64,000 bases of DNA, taken from NCBI GenBank assembly GCA_009746045.1, contig RPFO01000079.1:5199468-5263467 (forward strand), in the 5' to 3' direction. Shown here in pieces: positions 21,541-33,200 of this stretch (the stretch's first letter is position 1; each line of letters begins with the position of its first letter). Made by a program: the position numbers and the translations under genes. The notes beneath the pieces are model-generated. The model was not told where the DNA came from. It saw nothing but the letters and a program-made list of their open reading frames with translations, and ran no database searches. The stretch is from Mesostigma viride. Taxonomy: Eukaryota > Streptophyta > Mesostigmatophyceae > Mesostigmatales > Mesostigmataceae.

Positions 21541-24500
21541 CAGGGCGAGGAACTTCTCTGGACACACGCCGCACACACGTCCCCGCCAGCCTCCCCCCAA
21601 CCCCCTGCCGACACCGCGGGTCCCCGGCGCCCCCTGCTGGGCCAACGCCGGCACCACTCGCTGCGCATCGCAACCTACAATGTCCGCACCCTGCCCGGGG
21701 GAGATGCCCCCCCGCGGGCCAACGAGCTTGTCCACTACTGCCGCCTATATGGCATTGATGTGCTTGGGGTCCAAGAGCACCGACGCTCCTTTGAGGGCCC
21801 CGTTCAGCGTGTCACCCTCGCACTACAATGGCAACTGCTGTGCGGCCCGGCGCATGCACCGGGTCAGGGAGGAGTGGGCCTGCTGTGCTCCCCCACCGCT
21901 GCCGCCCAGCTCGTGGACCACAAACTTTGCTCGAATCGGATCCTTCAGTGCACTTTCCGCTCCCTTGAAGGACGGACCCCCATTATGCTCTCGGTAATTG
22001 TCGGATATGCCCCACATGCTGGGCACCCGGCCGAGGACCGCGCAGCGTTCTTCAACCAGTTGCTCGACATAGAGAAACAGATCCCACGTCAATACATCGT
22101 TGCCATCTTGGTGGATGCCAACGCGACCCTGCCCGTGGGCCGCGGGGGCTGCATGTATGCGCCGCGCCTAACCGATAGCAATGCCAACACCCCCTACTTG
22201 AGCAACTGCTCACTGAGGGGGACTTGACTGCTGCCAATACGCTGTTTGCTAAACCGCCTGATGCACTAGTGACCTTTGTGGGCCCCATGCGCAGGGCGGC
22301 TGGCTCGATGCTCCCTCGGCGGCGATGTGTATGCTTGGACTACATACTTGTGCGCAAGTGCTGGCGCTCTTCCGTCATCGATGCCCGTACGCTGACCACC
22401 CCCAGTGTCGCATCGGATCATCGCATGGTCACCGCAACCTTGCGCCTACGTCTTCAGGCCCCTGCGCGCCGCCGCCCCCGGCCCCGCCCTGACTGGACCT
22501 GCTTACGCCCCGTCCGTGGGCGCAGGGAGAAGTGGTCAGCGGATGAGATACGCCGCGATGCAATCAGGTCTGCCTTCGTGGACGCGCAACCTTTGATGTA
22601 CCTGGACGCAGATCGCGGTGTAGATCTCACGCCACCCTACGAACTGTTCATGCGATCGGTGGAGCTTGGCTCTAAGCTTCTCCCCGAGCAACCCCGCGCC
22701 CGACCAGCCCCGCTCTACCTGCGCGACGCCCGGGTGGTTGCCGCCCGGCTGGCGCTAGCGCAGGCCCGCCGCCGCGGGGAGGACCTGTACCCGTACCAGG
22801 AACGGCTTACTCAAGCATATACTGCCGCACATGCGGAGGAGGTGGAGACACTTGCCGCCGAAATCAATCGCCACACGGCCGCCAACCAGCACAAGGCGGC
22901 CTGGCGCTCTCTCGACCGTCTCACCGGACGCCGGGAAACGCAACGGGCTGACATCCCAGGCACCCCCAGTGAACGCCTTGAGATTTGGTTCAGCTCCCAG
23001 GCCAAACTATCAGGGGCCCCTGGCCCGCCCCCCCGCTTGACCCCGCTGCAGCTGCACGCCCTGCGGCCAGCCGAGGCGGCCCCATTGAGCCCCCGCAGGC
23101 GCCCACCAGCGAGACGGACTACCTGGTCCCACCGCTCTCCGGCCCCTTGGTGGACGGCCCCCACGACGAGTGGACTCCCCAGGAATGGGCTGCTGCCATC
23201 TCCACCCTCCGCAATGATGCTGCCATGGGAGTGGACAATATTTCACCGGAGGTGGTTAAGATGCCTGAGCTTGAGCCTTTCCTCCGGGGTGTTTGCAACC
23301 GGATTCTACGAGATGGCCTCCCCCCGCCGACGTATTGGAAGACCGCTGTCCGGGTCATGCTGTACAAGGGCAAGGGGTCCGCCGCGGATACCGGCAACTA
23401 CCGCGGCGTATGCCTCCAAAGCTGCGTGCTGAAAGTCTTCATGCGTCTCCTGCTGAACCGCATGCGCGCCAGCCTCGATCCCCACCTAGGTGAGTCCCAG
23501 ATGGGCTTCCGTGTTGGTCGCAATTGTGTTATGGTCACTATTACCGCGCGCCGCCTGATCGAGGAAGTGGGCCGCCTGGCCCCCGGCCTCTTGCCATTGC
23601 TATTGATCTTCGTGGATTACACCAAGGCATTCGATACGGTTATATGGGACGCCCTGTGGGTGGTCCTTCACCTGTTCCGTGTCCCATCGTACATCGTTGA
23701 GATCATCCGCCAGTTCTATGAAGGGTCCCAAGCCCAGGTCCGTACCGCCGACGGCGTCACTCCGGCGTTTCCCCTGCACACCGGGGTGTGGCAGGGCTGT
23801 GTGCTCTCCCCATATCTATTCATCATTATGGTGGACTATATTATGCGGCGTGCACAAGCCCGCTTCGCCCGGGTGGAGGGGCGCCCGCCGGGGATCGAGG
23901 TCACGGAGTACGCCAGCTACGGCGGGGTTGACCCACCCTACCGCCTGAGCGATCTGATCTACGCTGATGACACGACACTCGTGGAAACCCCAGAGTCAGC
24001 CCAACTGTGGCTAGACAGCTTATCACTGGAAGCGCGGGCGGTGGGGCTTATGATCAGCAAGAAAACGGAGGTCATGGCCATCGGCTTCCCTGCTGGGATA
24101 GCCCCACCCACCCTCCTCTTGCTAGACGGCAGCCCCGTCCCCCCGGCGACTCGCTTCAAGCTCCTTGGCAGCTGGCTTCCCTCCACGGCCGACGACATCA
24201 ACACCCGCATTGGCCAGGCCTGGGCGGCCCTCCGCCGCCTCGACAGGTTCTGGACCTGTCGCTACCTGAGTGAGCGACGCAAGCGCATTCTGTTCAAGGC
24301 CCTTGTCCTCAGCATCCTCCTTTATGGCTGCGAGGCGTGGACCCTGGACCAGGCGCTGAGCCAGCAGCTTGACGGCACCGTCAAGTGCTCGAATGCTCCG
24401 TCATATCCTCGGCGTCCGCTACCAAGAACGCCGCACCCGGGCCGAGCTCTACTGCGAGCTCCCTCTTGTCACCCATACCATCCGACACCGCCGCCTCCTC

Positions 24501-25086
24501 TTTGCCGGCCATCTTGCCCGCACAGACCAGGTGAATACCGATGTGGGCCCTGCCGGGGGGCTTAAGACGGGCCAACCAGGTAGACACCTCCTCCTATGGC
24601 AGGGTCCCCTTGTCCCATCGCAACCCACTGGCAAACTTGCGCGCGCCGGGCACCGGTGCGGCGCGCCCCGGACCTATGTGACACAACTGCTTGAAGATGC
24701 AGGGCTTCTGGGACTATCCGTACTCCGCGCCCGCATGATTGACAAGGAGAATTAAATGGGCTGCCATCTGCGATAAGCACCTCCCCGAGGGGTATGCTCC
24801 TGTTTTCTCCCCACGGGCCCCGCGGCCCGTTGCTAGCCAGGGTAGAAGTCCGCAGGTGGAGGTTATTGGTCCTGAGGATAGCCGCTACACTACCGCCTCG
24901 TCTGCCATTACAGTAGAGGACAGCTCGGATGAGGATTACATCCCCATCTAGTGCTTAACGGTTGGGGGATGATGCAGACGATATTTGTCTAACCTTTTGT
25001 GTAATTATTTTTCTAATGAGATTAGCATAGTACTCCGTGGCATGCCTTTGCGCATGACACGCAAGTACTTACTTACTTACTTACTT
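21540..25086 (+). mobile_element. APE-type non-LTR retrotransposon (LINE family B, copy B1)
   Basis: A nearly full-length element: an apurinic endonuclease-like domain from about 21660, reverse transcriptase from about 23150, a C-terminal domain to 24951, then a 3' UTR with a hairpin formed by GTGGCATG and CATGACAC (25037-25060). It ends in an ACTT repeat tail (25064-25086). Two shorter copies of the same 3' end occur at 28841-29054 (plus) and 61097-60701 (minus). The 5' junction with A2 is not sharp. ORF2 is disrupted, so the copy should be inactive. Confidence 0.93.
21640..24951 (+). pseudogene. LINE ORF2: endonuclease plus reverse transcriptase, frameshifted
   Basis: The endonuclease domain shows LRIATYNVRTL, GVQEHRR, VDANA (for the usual GDFNA) and ASDHRMV. 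The reverse transcriptase shows NYRGVCLQ, SQMGFRVGRN, IFVDYTKAFDTV, GVWQGCVLSP and DLIYADDTTLVE, the catalytic YADD being at 23960-23971. The C-terminus has HTIRHRRLLFAGHLART, then a family-specific acidic end [10 protein letters not shown]. The frame changes near 22.2 kb, 23.05 kb, 24.39 kb and 24.75 kb. At the last point copy B3 lacks the extra bases that B1 carries (GAGAATTAAATGGG against GAGAAATGGG). The conserved RT motifs make the identity secure; the clade is not assigned. Confidence 0.92.
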
Positions 25087-25744
25087 CTCTGGACACATTA
25101 TCAGCGGGGACGGGCCTCTCGGGCTCACGGAGCTTGTGTTCCAGTGCGTAGTACTGGGATATCTCGGCGCATGCTGTGTCGGTCAGTCGCAGCCAGCCGC
25201 GGAATTAAAGAAAAGCTTGCGTAGTCTAGGTATTGTCGCCATTTGCATTTGTCGTAGCAGGGTTTCTTGGGCTCTGGCGAGGCGCTTGGCAATGGGTTTG
25301 CTGGCGATGGGTTTGCGGGCCCAGACGACTGGGCAAGGACGATGGCGAGTGGGTTGGGCCGGGAGCCGGAAAGCTCCTTTTCCAAACCTCGTTTTGCTTT
25401 AGGAGTCGTCATAGCTGCTTGTCACGTGCATAACTTTTTCGATACTGCGTCTAAACGGGGGCACCGAAACGGGGAGCACCAAGGAGCCGAGACTGGGAGT
25501 CAGTAGTACCACCAAAGGCCCAGCTAGCTGCTGTTTCGGCGTGATCGAACCGGAGAGTGTCCGGCGCACTGGCTAGCTGTGCGCCACGTCCCGCGGCGGG
25601 CCGTTGGGCGCGTGACGCAGGCGAACCCATGCAAGCATACTTGCATGCCGTGCTGGTCGTCAGTACCGACGTGTGTCAAGGTGGGCAACGTACTCGTGGA
25701 TGTGGAGGTCCTCCCGTTCGGCGCGGTTGCCTGCTCAGGGATAT
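25087..25744 (-). other. possible retroelement ORF1 start (25412-25125) in otherwise featureless DNA
   Basis: A minus-strand frame from 25412 starts MTTPKAKRGLEKELSG and contains NPLPSASPEPKKP. This faintly resembles the opening of the ORF1-like gene at 62806, which has EPASPAASPEPKRS at a similar distance from its Met. It could be a 5' fragment of a related element or coincidence. The rest of the segment shows nothing. Confidence 0.25.
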
Positions 25745-26004
25745 TAAATTAAAAAAATTAAATTATAACATGCCTCCGTGGGGAGGTCATGTAGCACATA
25801 TTCCATGATGGATGGGGTGGAGGAAACCGCGTAATCGAACTATACTAACTCTAAGCTGTCTAGAAAATCCTAACTACACTACTCATCAAAACGCCTCCTC
25901 CGCTTGGGGGGAGGTGGGTTGCCCACAGGGTCGGGCGTGTGCGCCTTGACAATCTTCTTCCACCGCGTCTTGTCCTGCATGACAGTCCAAAGACGGGAGA
26001 GAGA
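25745..26004 (-). mobile_element. 3' end of another LINE (family C)
   Basis: On the minus strand a frame ending at 25879 reads LSRLWTVMQDKTRWKKIVKA, then a proline stretch, KRRRRFDE and stop. This looks like the basic C-terminus of a LINE ORF2, where D-(K/R)-xx-W is common. A 3' UTR follows and ends in an A/T-rich tail at about 25745 (TTAATTTAATA). It is 5'-truncated near two direct repeats of GATATGTGTTACATATACTC (26004-26060). Confidence 0.5.
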
Positions 26005-27228
26005 TATGTGTTACATATACTCCCGCTCAGGGATATGTGTTACATATACTCCCGGCCCACGGAGATATGTTCTTAATTAAGTAATTTATTAATTGATTAA
26101 AGGATACATTCTTGAGGTCTAGCTCACTGTCTATAAGAGAGCACCGAAATTCAAAAACTTGTCTGTACATCATGCTTGGACAGTCCTGCTGTACCCCTGC
26201 ATGCATGCCAGGGCTGGATTCTTGTCCAAGCCGTCATCCGCTGACACTCGTGGTAACATCCAGTTGTGAAATACCTGCACTATTGATCAGGGCCGATAAG
26301 CTCAATGTGTCACATGGGGCTACCCCTGCCGTCCATCGTGGGCCGGCGTGGGATCCAGGTGATGTCAGTGCCCAACCCTTCATGCATGCGCGGGAGGTGC
26401 CGGTCACACATGACAGCCCACTGGTCGCTTACTCTCCACCAATCCGTTCGTGCACAGAGCACGCACAGACAAGCACTACGCTTCACTTCAAAAACTCTAA
26501 ATCCCTGGAGACTTCCATCCTCTAATCCCTGGAGACTTGCATCACAGATGTCACGGTCAAGCTGCATGGTGCTGCCCAGCGTGAGCGTGGGGAACTTCCA
26601 AGGGGGTGGCCGAGCTGCACTGTGGGTCTGCTGGCCGGGGGAGAATTAGTAGGGCCGAGCCCTGCCAAGTCCTGCGGAAAGCACCAACTACATAGCTGCC
26701 CAGCACTGGCCTTCCTGGGTCCCCAGCTGGCGGCCAGCATCAATCCGCCCAAGTGCTCAGAGGGGGCAAACAACGCTTCGCGAGGGTGACCCTCGCGAGA
26801 ATATACTCGCAGTGTGCACAAAAAAAATGGCCGGCAAAATCTGGAGGTGGCGTGATGGTATAGCTTACCCATGTGAGCTCGCAATCGACCATCAACCACG
26901 TGCGCCCCTCACCGTAAAGCTTGCCCAACATGTCGTGGGCGCAGACAATGGCGGTCACAGTGCCGTCAAGGCGGGCGCCCAGTCAGGCCCTTATTGATCA
27001 CCTATAAATCTCATTTGTTGCACACACAAGGAAGCCTGGCTTTTCCGAGCTTCAGATAGCATGTCACAAGCGAGAAAAAAAAAAAGGCTCACATCTGGGT
27101 GAGACACCCTAGTTTCCTACGTGAAAAATTTGTCGGCTTTCAGTTTCGAAGCGGTACCGATAGGCGATGGTGCAGGATGGGTATATCACTTGACTCGTTC
27201 GCCTTCGATCCACAGTGACAAGACAAGC
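26005..27228. other. 3' flank of the minus-strand PDE gene; no gene seen
   Basis: Open frames are short and overlap on both strands. Visible structure: the duplicated GATATGTGTTACATATACTC near 26010-26060, a 21-bp palindrome at 26778-26798 and an A-run near 27076. The PDE 3' UTR must lie at the right end. Confidence 0.45.
26778..26798. repeat. 21-bp palindrome
   Basis: TCGCGAGGGT-G-ACCCTCGCGA: perfect 10-bp arms around one base. The half CGCTTCGCGAGGGTGAC also occurs at about 17924-17940, and a variant at about 17880. Confidence 0.9.
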
Positions 27229-30200
27229 TCACCCTCCGCTGGTGTTTTTCGTCAGCTCTCGTTTCCAAAATTCGATGTTCTGCGACACGTTTTGCAGAAG
27301 GTGCCCCGACGCAGGGAAACACTGCGCATTCACAAGCATACAGGGCGACCAAGCAGGCAGCGGCCACATATCATGTCATGACTGGCAAGCAAAGAGGACG
27401 AGCAGGCAGGCAGACACATTGCATGCCACGGCAGATGTCATGTACAGTAAGGCCACTCTGGTCCAAGCAGCCCTGAAACTTGAAAGACTTGCCACCAAGC
27501 GCATATATATGAACCCTATATGGCGGCGCGTGCACATGAATGCTCGAATATATAAAAGTCCTAAGTTTGTAAACAGTGCTGAGTACCCCCGTAGTGGTCC
27601 GTCTCTCCGCGCGACAGCCAGCAAAGGCCTGACATTTCTACATGATACTACAACGATAATATTGACAATCCGTGCATTTCTATATGATAGTACAACGATA
27701 ACATTGACAATCCGTGCCTCTAACACTAGTGAGTCCAGTTACCTGTCCTTGTTGCTCTCTTCTCAGTTCTCTCTAAAAAGTCAAGCCGCTAAGATAAGGG
27801 CAATTTTTGAGAGAAAGGCAAGTAGCTATCGGGGCCCTGCTCCCTGTCCCACCCCAACTGCGGCTCACCTTTACCCATGCCTCAAAAAGGGGCACCGCCA
27901 GGAATTGGAAGAAACCTGTAAGAATCATCAGGGGGAGATGGGAGTGGGTGTCCACACAGCACGAGAACCAGGGCAGGAGGCAAATCATTAGTTGTCTGCA
28001 TCCGCAAGGAGAGTATACTACCCAGCTGTTGCATACCGCTTCAACAGACTTGGCCGTACACAAGGCTGCAAAGCCCTTTGAGCGCCTGGACTGCTACTCA
28101 GCAGACAGACATGGCAGAAAACCCCGCCCAACATCTAGCATTCCGCCGCATTTGGTCAATTAACAGAAGCTGTACTGCAAGGGTACACTTCAAGTGCAAT
28201 CGTCCTGCTGAGATGCCATGAGTCATCCGCCTCAAGTTGGAAGATCATGGGAGCCAAGTATGAAATACGAACACGAAAATACGAAAAATACGTAATCATA
28301 ACAATATAACAAAAATAAATAAAAACTGTTTTTTTCATAACACGTATCTTAGTTCCAAAGTGTTTAGGGTTTAGGGTGTAGGGTTTAGGGTTTAGGGTTA
28401 GGGCGCAACTGCGAAGAAAACCATTTTCAGATGTGACTATGGAGACATTGGAGAGACCCGAGGAAATGTGGTGAGTAGCTGCATAGGGCGCTGAACACCA
28501 GGCATCGGCAAGTCTACCTGAAGCACATATAACTAGAAAGAACTAAAAAGATACATGAAACCAGCTCGCAGAGTCGGACGTAGGAAAAGCACGCAATGCT
28601 GGCCCATGCTTAGCCACCCTAATGGATATGTTCTGGCTTGTATACTAAATTTCCACACCACCTGCCGAGATTGTGTTGCTTGCGTAGGTATGTAACGGGC
28701 CAAAGCTGCTTCCTACTTTCAGACTTCCCCACCATTCGCTCATCTATCCCGAGAAGCGCCCGAAGATGCCTTAGGACTAATCCCAACCACCGGTGGTGGA
28801 TGGCAGCAATGACAGCCATGCACCCACTCCACATGCAGCCGAGGATAGCCGCTACACTACTGCCTCGTCTGCCATTACAGTAGAGGACAGCTCGGATGAG
28901 GATTACATCCCCATCTAGTACTACAAGGTCGGGGCATGATGCAGAGTATACCTGCCTGTTGTTAACTCTTGTGTAACTATTTTATGACGAGAAAGCGCGG
29001 TACTCCGTGGCAATTCCTATGCGCATGACACGCAAGTACTAACTAACTTACTTAATTGCACTCAGTTTTGTAGATTGTCCAGATAATTGTTAGGCAGGCC
29101 TATATAAACACACAAATCTCATCGGTACCAGATAGCTGGTAGATTCGTACAATACATACTACTATACGCCAAAGCAAAACAAAAAGCGAAACGGAAAAAA
29201 TATATAATAAGCTGTGCACTGGCGTACCCAGCTGCATGTCGCACAAGGCCCCAACCATGCAGAGCCGTTGTCAAGTTGGTGCCGCCGTTCCCCGGTCCCC
29301 ACCCAAACCACGCCACGCCACGCCACGCCACGCCACGCCACGCCACGCCACGCCACGCCACGCCACGCCACGCCACGCCACGCCACGCCACGCCACGCCA
29401 CGCCACGCCACGCCACGCCACGCCACGCCACGCCACGCCACGCCACGCCACGCCACGCCACGCCACGGCACGGCACGGCACGGCACGGCACGGCACGGCA
29501 CGGCACGGCACGGCACGGCACGGCACGCCCACGCCCACGCCCACGCCCCGCCACGGCACGGTCCATGTACCCCGGACCAGCCACCATGCATGAGGAACAC
29601 GGCCGGTAGGAGGTAGTCATGAGGACACGTGTCAACCAAAATAGGTGGGATGCCAAGTACAGGAAGGCACGTGGAAGAAAACTTGTCAGCTGCTAAGACC
29701 AGCCGGTGTCAAGAAAAAGAGGGCGGGTGTATATTTATTAAGCCCTGGCTCATGGAGTGACCATATGGAAACAGAGTTGCGTGTATAGAAGCATAGAAGC
29801 AAGGCACTGGTAGATGTGGCACGCACAAAGACGGCGCTGGAGTGGCGGAATGCAGACATGATGCCAGGCAACGCCATCGAGCAGGGAGAAACCCGATAGA
29901 CGTCAATTCATGGCTCTACTGTACCGTGCCCATTACTGCATTGCGGTTTGCGCCAACCAATCAAGGCTGTACTGCACCAGACCAATACTGCGTACGCCAT
30001 ATCGCACTGGATGGCCTTAGCAGGGATTGCCAAGGGGGGAATAGAACCGTGCCGGGAGCTTAAAAGCCCGAGCATGTTGCTGGATCGGTGAGTATGTCAT
30101 CGGGAAGGTGGTACACCATGCAGCCGCAGTCGTAGCCAGCGCGTAGTTGTGGTGTGGCTGTTGCCATGAAAATAGTTCATCCTAAACCCTACACCCTAAA

Positions 30201-33200
30201 ACAGTGATGGGCAGTCGACTGTGTCTGCTACCAAGTGTGGCGGCAGGAGGGGAATTTATGTAATGCGCGGCCTGTGCAACCATGGACAATACACTGCTAT
30301 CTAAGCTGTGCATACTTGACCCCAGCGGCACTGGCAAGATCCCGAAAGATGACACCAATAGCAAAAGGAGCTGCTTGCCATTTTGCAGAGGTGGTGGTAA
30401 CTGCGGCAGCAGCAGCAGCGGTTTGGTGGTTGTGAGGTGGTGGGGCCAGCGAGAGTGTGTGGGGAGGGTGGCAGCAGCAGTTGTGGTGGTGGTGGTGGTG
30501 GTGGTGGTGGTGGTGGTGGTGGTGGTGGTGGTAACGGTGCTGTGCTGTGCTGTGCTGTGCTGTGCTGTGCTGTGCTGTGCTGTGCTGTGCTGTGCTGTGC
30601 TGTGCTGTGCTAGGGTGGCTGTGACTGTGGCTGGGGCTGGGGCTACGGTGGTGAGGGTGGTCAACTAACTGATAATGGCAATGACGATCTTTTCTAAGCA
30701 CAACATCGGTTCATGATACGGTTTGTGTGGATGGGCAAAGTTGGATGGAAAAAGTGGCCAAGTTTAAAATCAAATCGTGATTAGTTTGAAGGAAATGACC
30801 ACAAGCTGGTGGCCAATCACGACGAGGGCCATGACGACTAGGTTCACGCCTTCACGGTAGCAAACTTATGGTTGGAGGAAGAGGGGAAGGGCAACAAACA
30901 GCATCACCGTACTGATTTGTGAGTATCCGTGTGATCGCAATGATCAGGGAGGGCTGGGGAATATTCCACCTAGGAGGGGAGGAGGAGTGAGCTCATGCGC
31001 AACGGGAGGGCAGTGCCTTGCGAAGGTGTCCAACAGGCTATGGGGAGAGGAGCCAGGATGCAGGCATGCAGATAGTCACATGATGCAGCTGGGGACTCGG
31101 GATTGCCACACACCTGCGAGCGGGGGATGTTATTGTTGTGGCGATCCATAAAGGGAGACACCGTGAGGCTGAGAGCACGCTCCTCATCTGCACAGGGCGA
31201 GGTCATGCGGGAAGTGGGTGTTCCATAAACCGCCCCATATGGTCACAAGAGCAAAGATGGTTTTGACAGGTTTCCAAGTGTTGGCCGAGACAGGACACCA
31301 CACTAAGTGCAGCATCCCGGGGGAGCCTGAACCAGAGCCTGCCATCATGGCCTCTCTCAGCGTAAGGAAACGTGCATCCATAACACCCATACCAAATGAG
31401 CTGGTGACTGGATCACCCACATGCCTCCCAACCACACGCCCGCACACAACGGTTTCCGCTAAGCAACCTGAGGGAAACTTAGTAATGCCGTCACTGAGAA
31501 AGTTACTTCAAAAACTTGACATTCCATCCATTGATGGGGCCACGGAGGTGAGAGGCAGGAAAATGGTGAGTCTTTGCAGTTGACAGCATTGCTCGCATAT
31601 TGTAGCTACAGCCTCCGATGCTGGTTTCACGATGACTCCAAGTAGCGCCCACGTGTCCAGGTGTCGAGTGTCCACGTGTCCAGGTGTCGAGTAAGCCAGT
31701 GAGGTTCTCACCGCAACATAAATCGCAGGGCCTAATATATGCCTGACCACTGTCCTGCATGCAAACATGACGTTCGTGTTGCTGCTGCTGGTGCTGCTGC
31801 TGCCGCCGCCATTGTTGTTGGTGGTGTTGTGGGTCGGAGACTAGTTTGATTTAGTCGGTGCAAATTGTGATGTTGATATCAAATTCAGTAACTGCTGAAA
31901 TGGCTGCAATATGGCCGGAGGATTGAAGTGCTTGCATGGGTAGGGGCCGGGGCCGGGGCGGGGGATGGGGCGTGGGGCGCGGGGGGCGGAGGACGGAGGG
32001 CGGGGGGCGGGGGGCCGGGGGTGGGGGGCGGCGCTGGGGGCAAGGGCGGAGTCGATGCTTATATAGTTGTTGTCGGCGTTGGCGAGGAAGCTTTAGTTTG
32101 GCTGGGAAAGCTTTGTGCCATCTTCTATCAAGATTCAGTCTAGCTTCAGCCCCAAGGCGCTCACCTCCCTGCCGGTAGAACTCCTCAACGACGCGATAGG
32201 ACCATTCCTTGTGTAGGACCCACGGCTTGGCCGAGTGGCTGCAACATGCACAAGGCCATGGGGAAACATATGTTTTACAGAATGGCTACAAGAAAGGGTG
32301 AGACTGCGCAACAGAAGCAGCATAACTTCAACGAGCACTGACTAGCAACTGATCGAGAGCGTGGGGTGGGCAGGGTGGGGATGTGGGAGAGACACAGTAC
32401 AGAAACAGGTTCGTTGGGCTTTGCACAGCCACAATTCTTGGCCAGTTTGCACTTATCTAAGGGTGCCTGCACCTATCTAAGCCCATTACAAAGCATCATT
32501 GGGAGGCTGCATGAATGTCTCCCACCCCCCGTGTACGATGTCGTGCACAATGGCCAGGGCATGATGCGATAGGAATGATGAGGGTATTCTGACTGTGGCG
32601 ATCCACAGTAGACGTTGTATCCCCCAGTGAAGGATGAAGGCATGCCATTGGCTACAACTGCCGACTGCACCGAGCTTCACCTATGCCTTCCTTTTCTCTC
32701 TCCCAACGGTGAAAACCCATGATTGAGAGCAAATTAGGAATTGCACACACGGTCCAATGCGTCGGCCATTATCTATGGGACACACGCTTAAAATCACACG
32801 GGCTCGATAGTTGCCACCTGGCGCGCTGTGCTGGTTATAAGGGTGTCGGCCTATTTTCGATACTCGATGATGAACGTGGGTCGATGACTTATGAAATGCA
32901 CCTGATGTCGGCCACCTTGAGCACCATCATGATCACGAGGGGGCGAACAACAACAGCAACAAACCGTTGATGCTTCCACCGCACGTACCCGATGTCGGCC
33001 AACTTGAGCATCATCTGCAGCAGCAGGATACGGTCCGAGTCCCTCTCCATATCCCAAGGTACCTCCTGGGCCACCCTGGCCTTGAGCGCATCCAGCACCT
33101 TAAAGTGGCGTTTGAGGTCGGTCGCCAGCACCACCTCGATGACGACACGCCGCAGCTCCACAAAATCCTCCTCCCTCAGCACCTGTGACAAGTGGCAAGC

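Noticed and set aside
27215-27991. 258-codon plus-strand frame
   Set aside because: It is antisense to exons 11 and 12 of the minus PDE gene; the minus-strand frames match the plus copy's exons and PDE motifs.
29119-29656. Long frames on both strands with AWRGV/TPRHA repeats
   Set aside because: All come from the CCACG/GCACG array; a 5-bp repeat is open in many frames.
30182-30701. Val-, His/Thr- and Ala/Val-rich frames
   Set aside because: Products of the GGT and GTGCT arrays in PDE intron 10.
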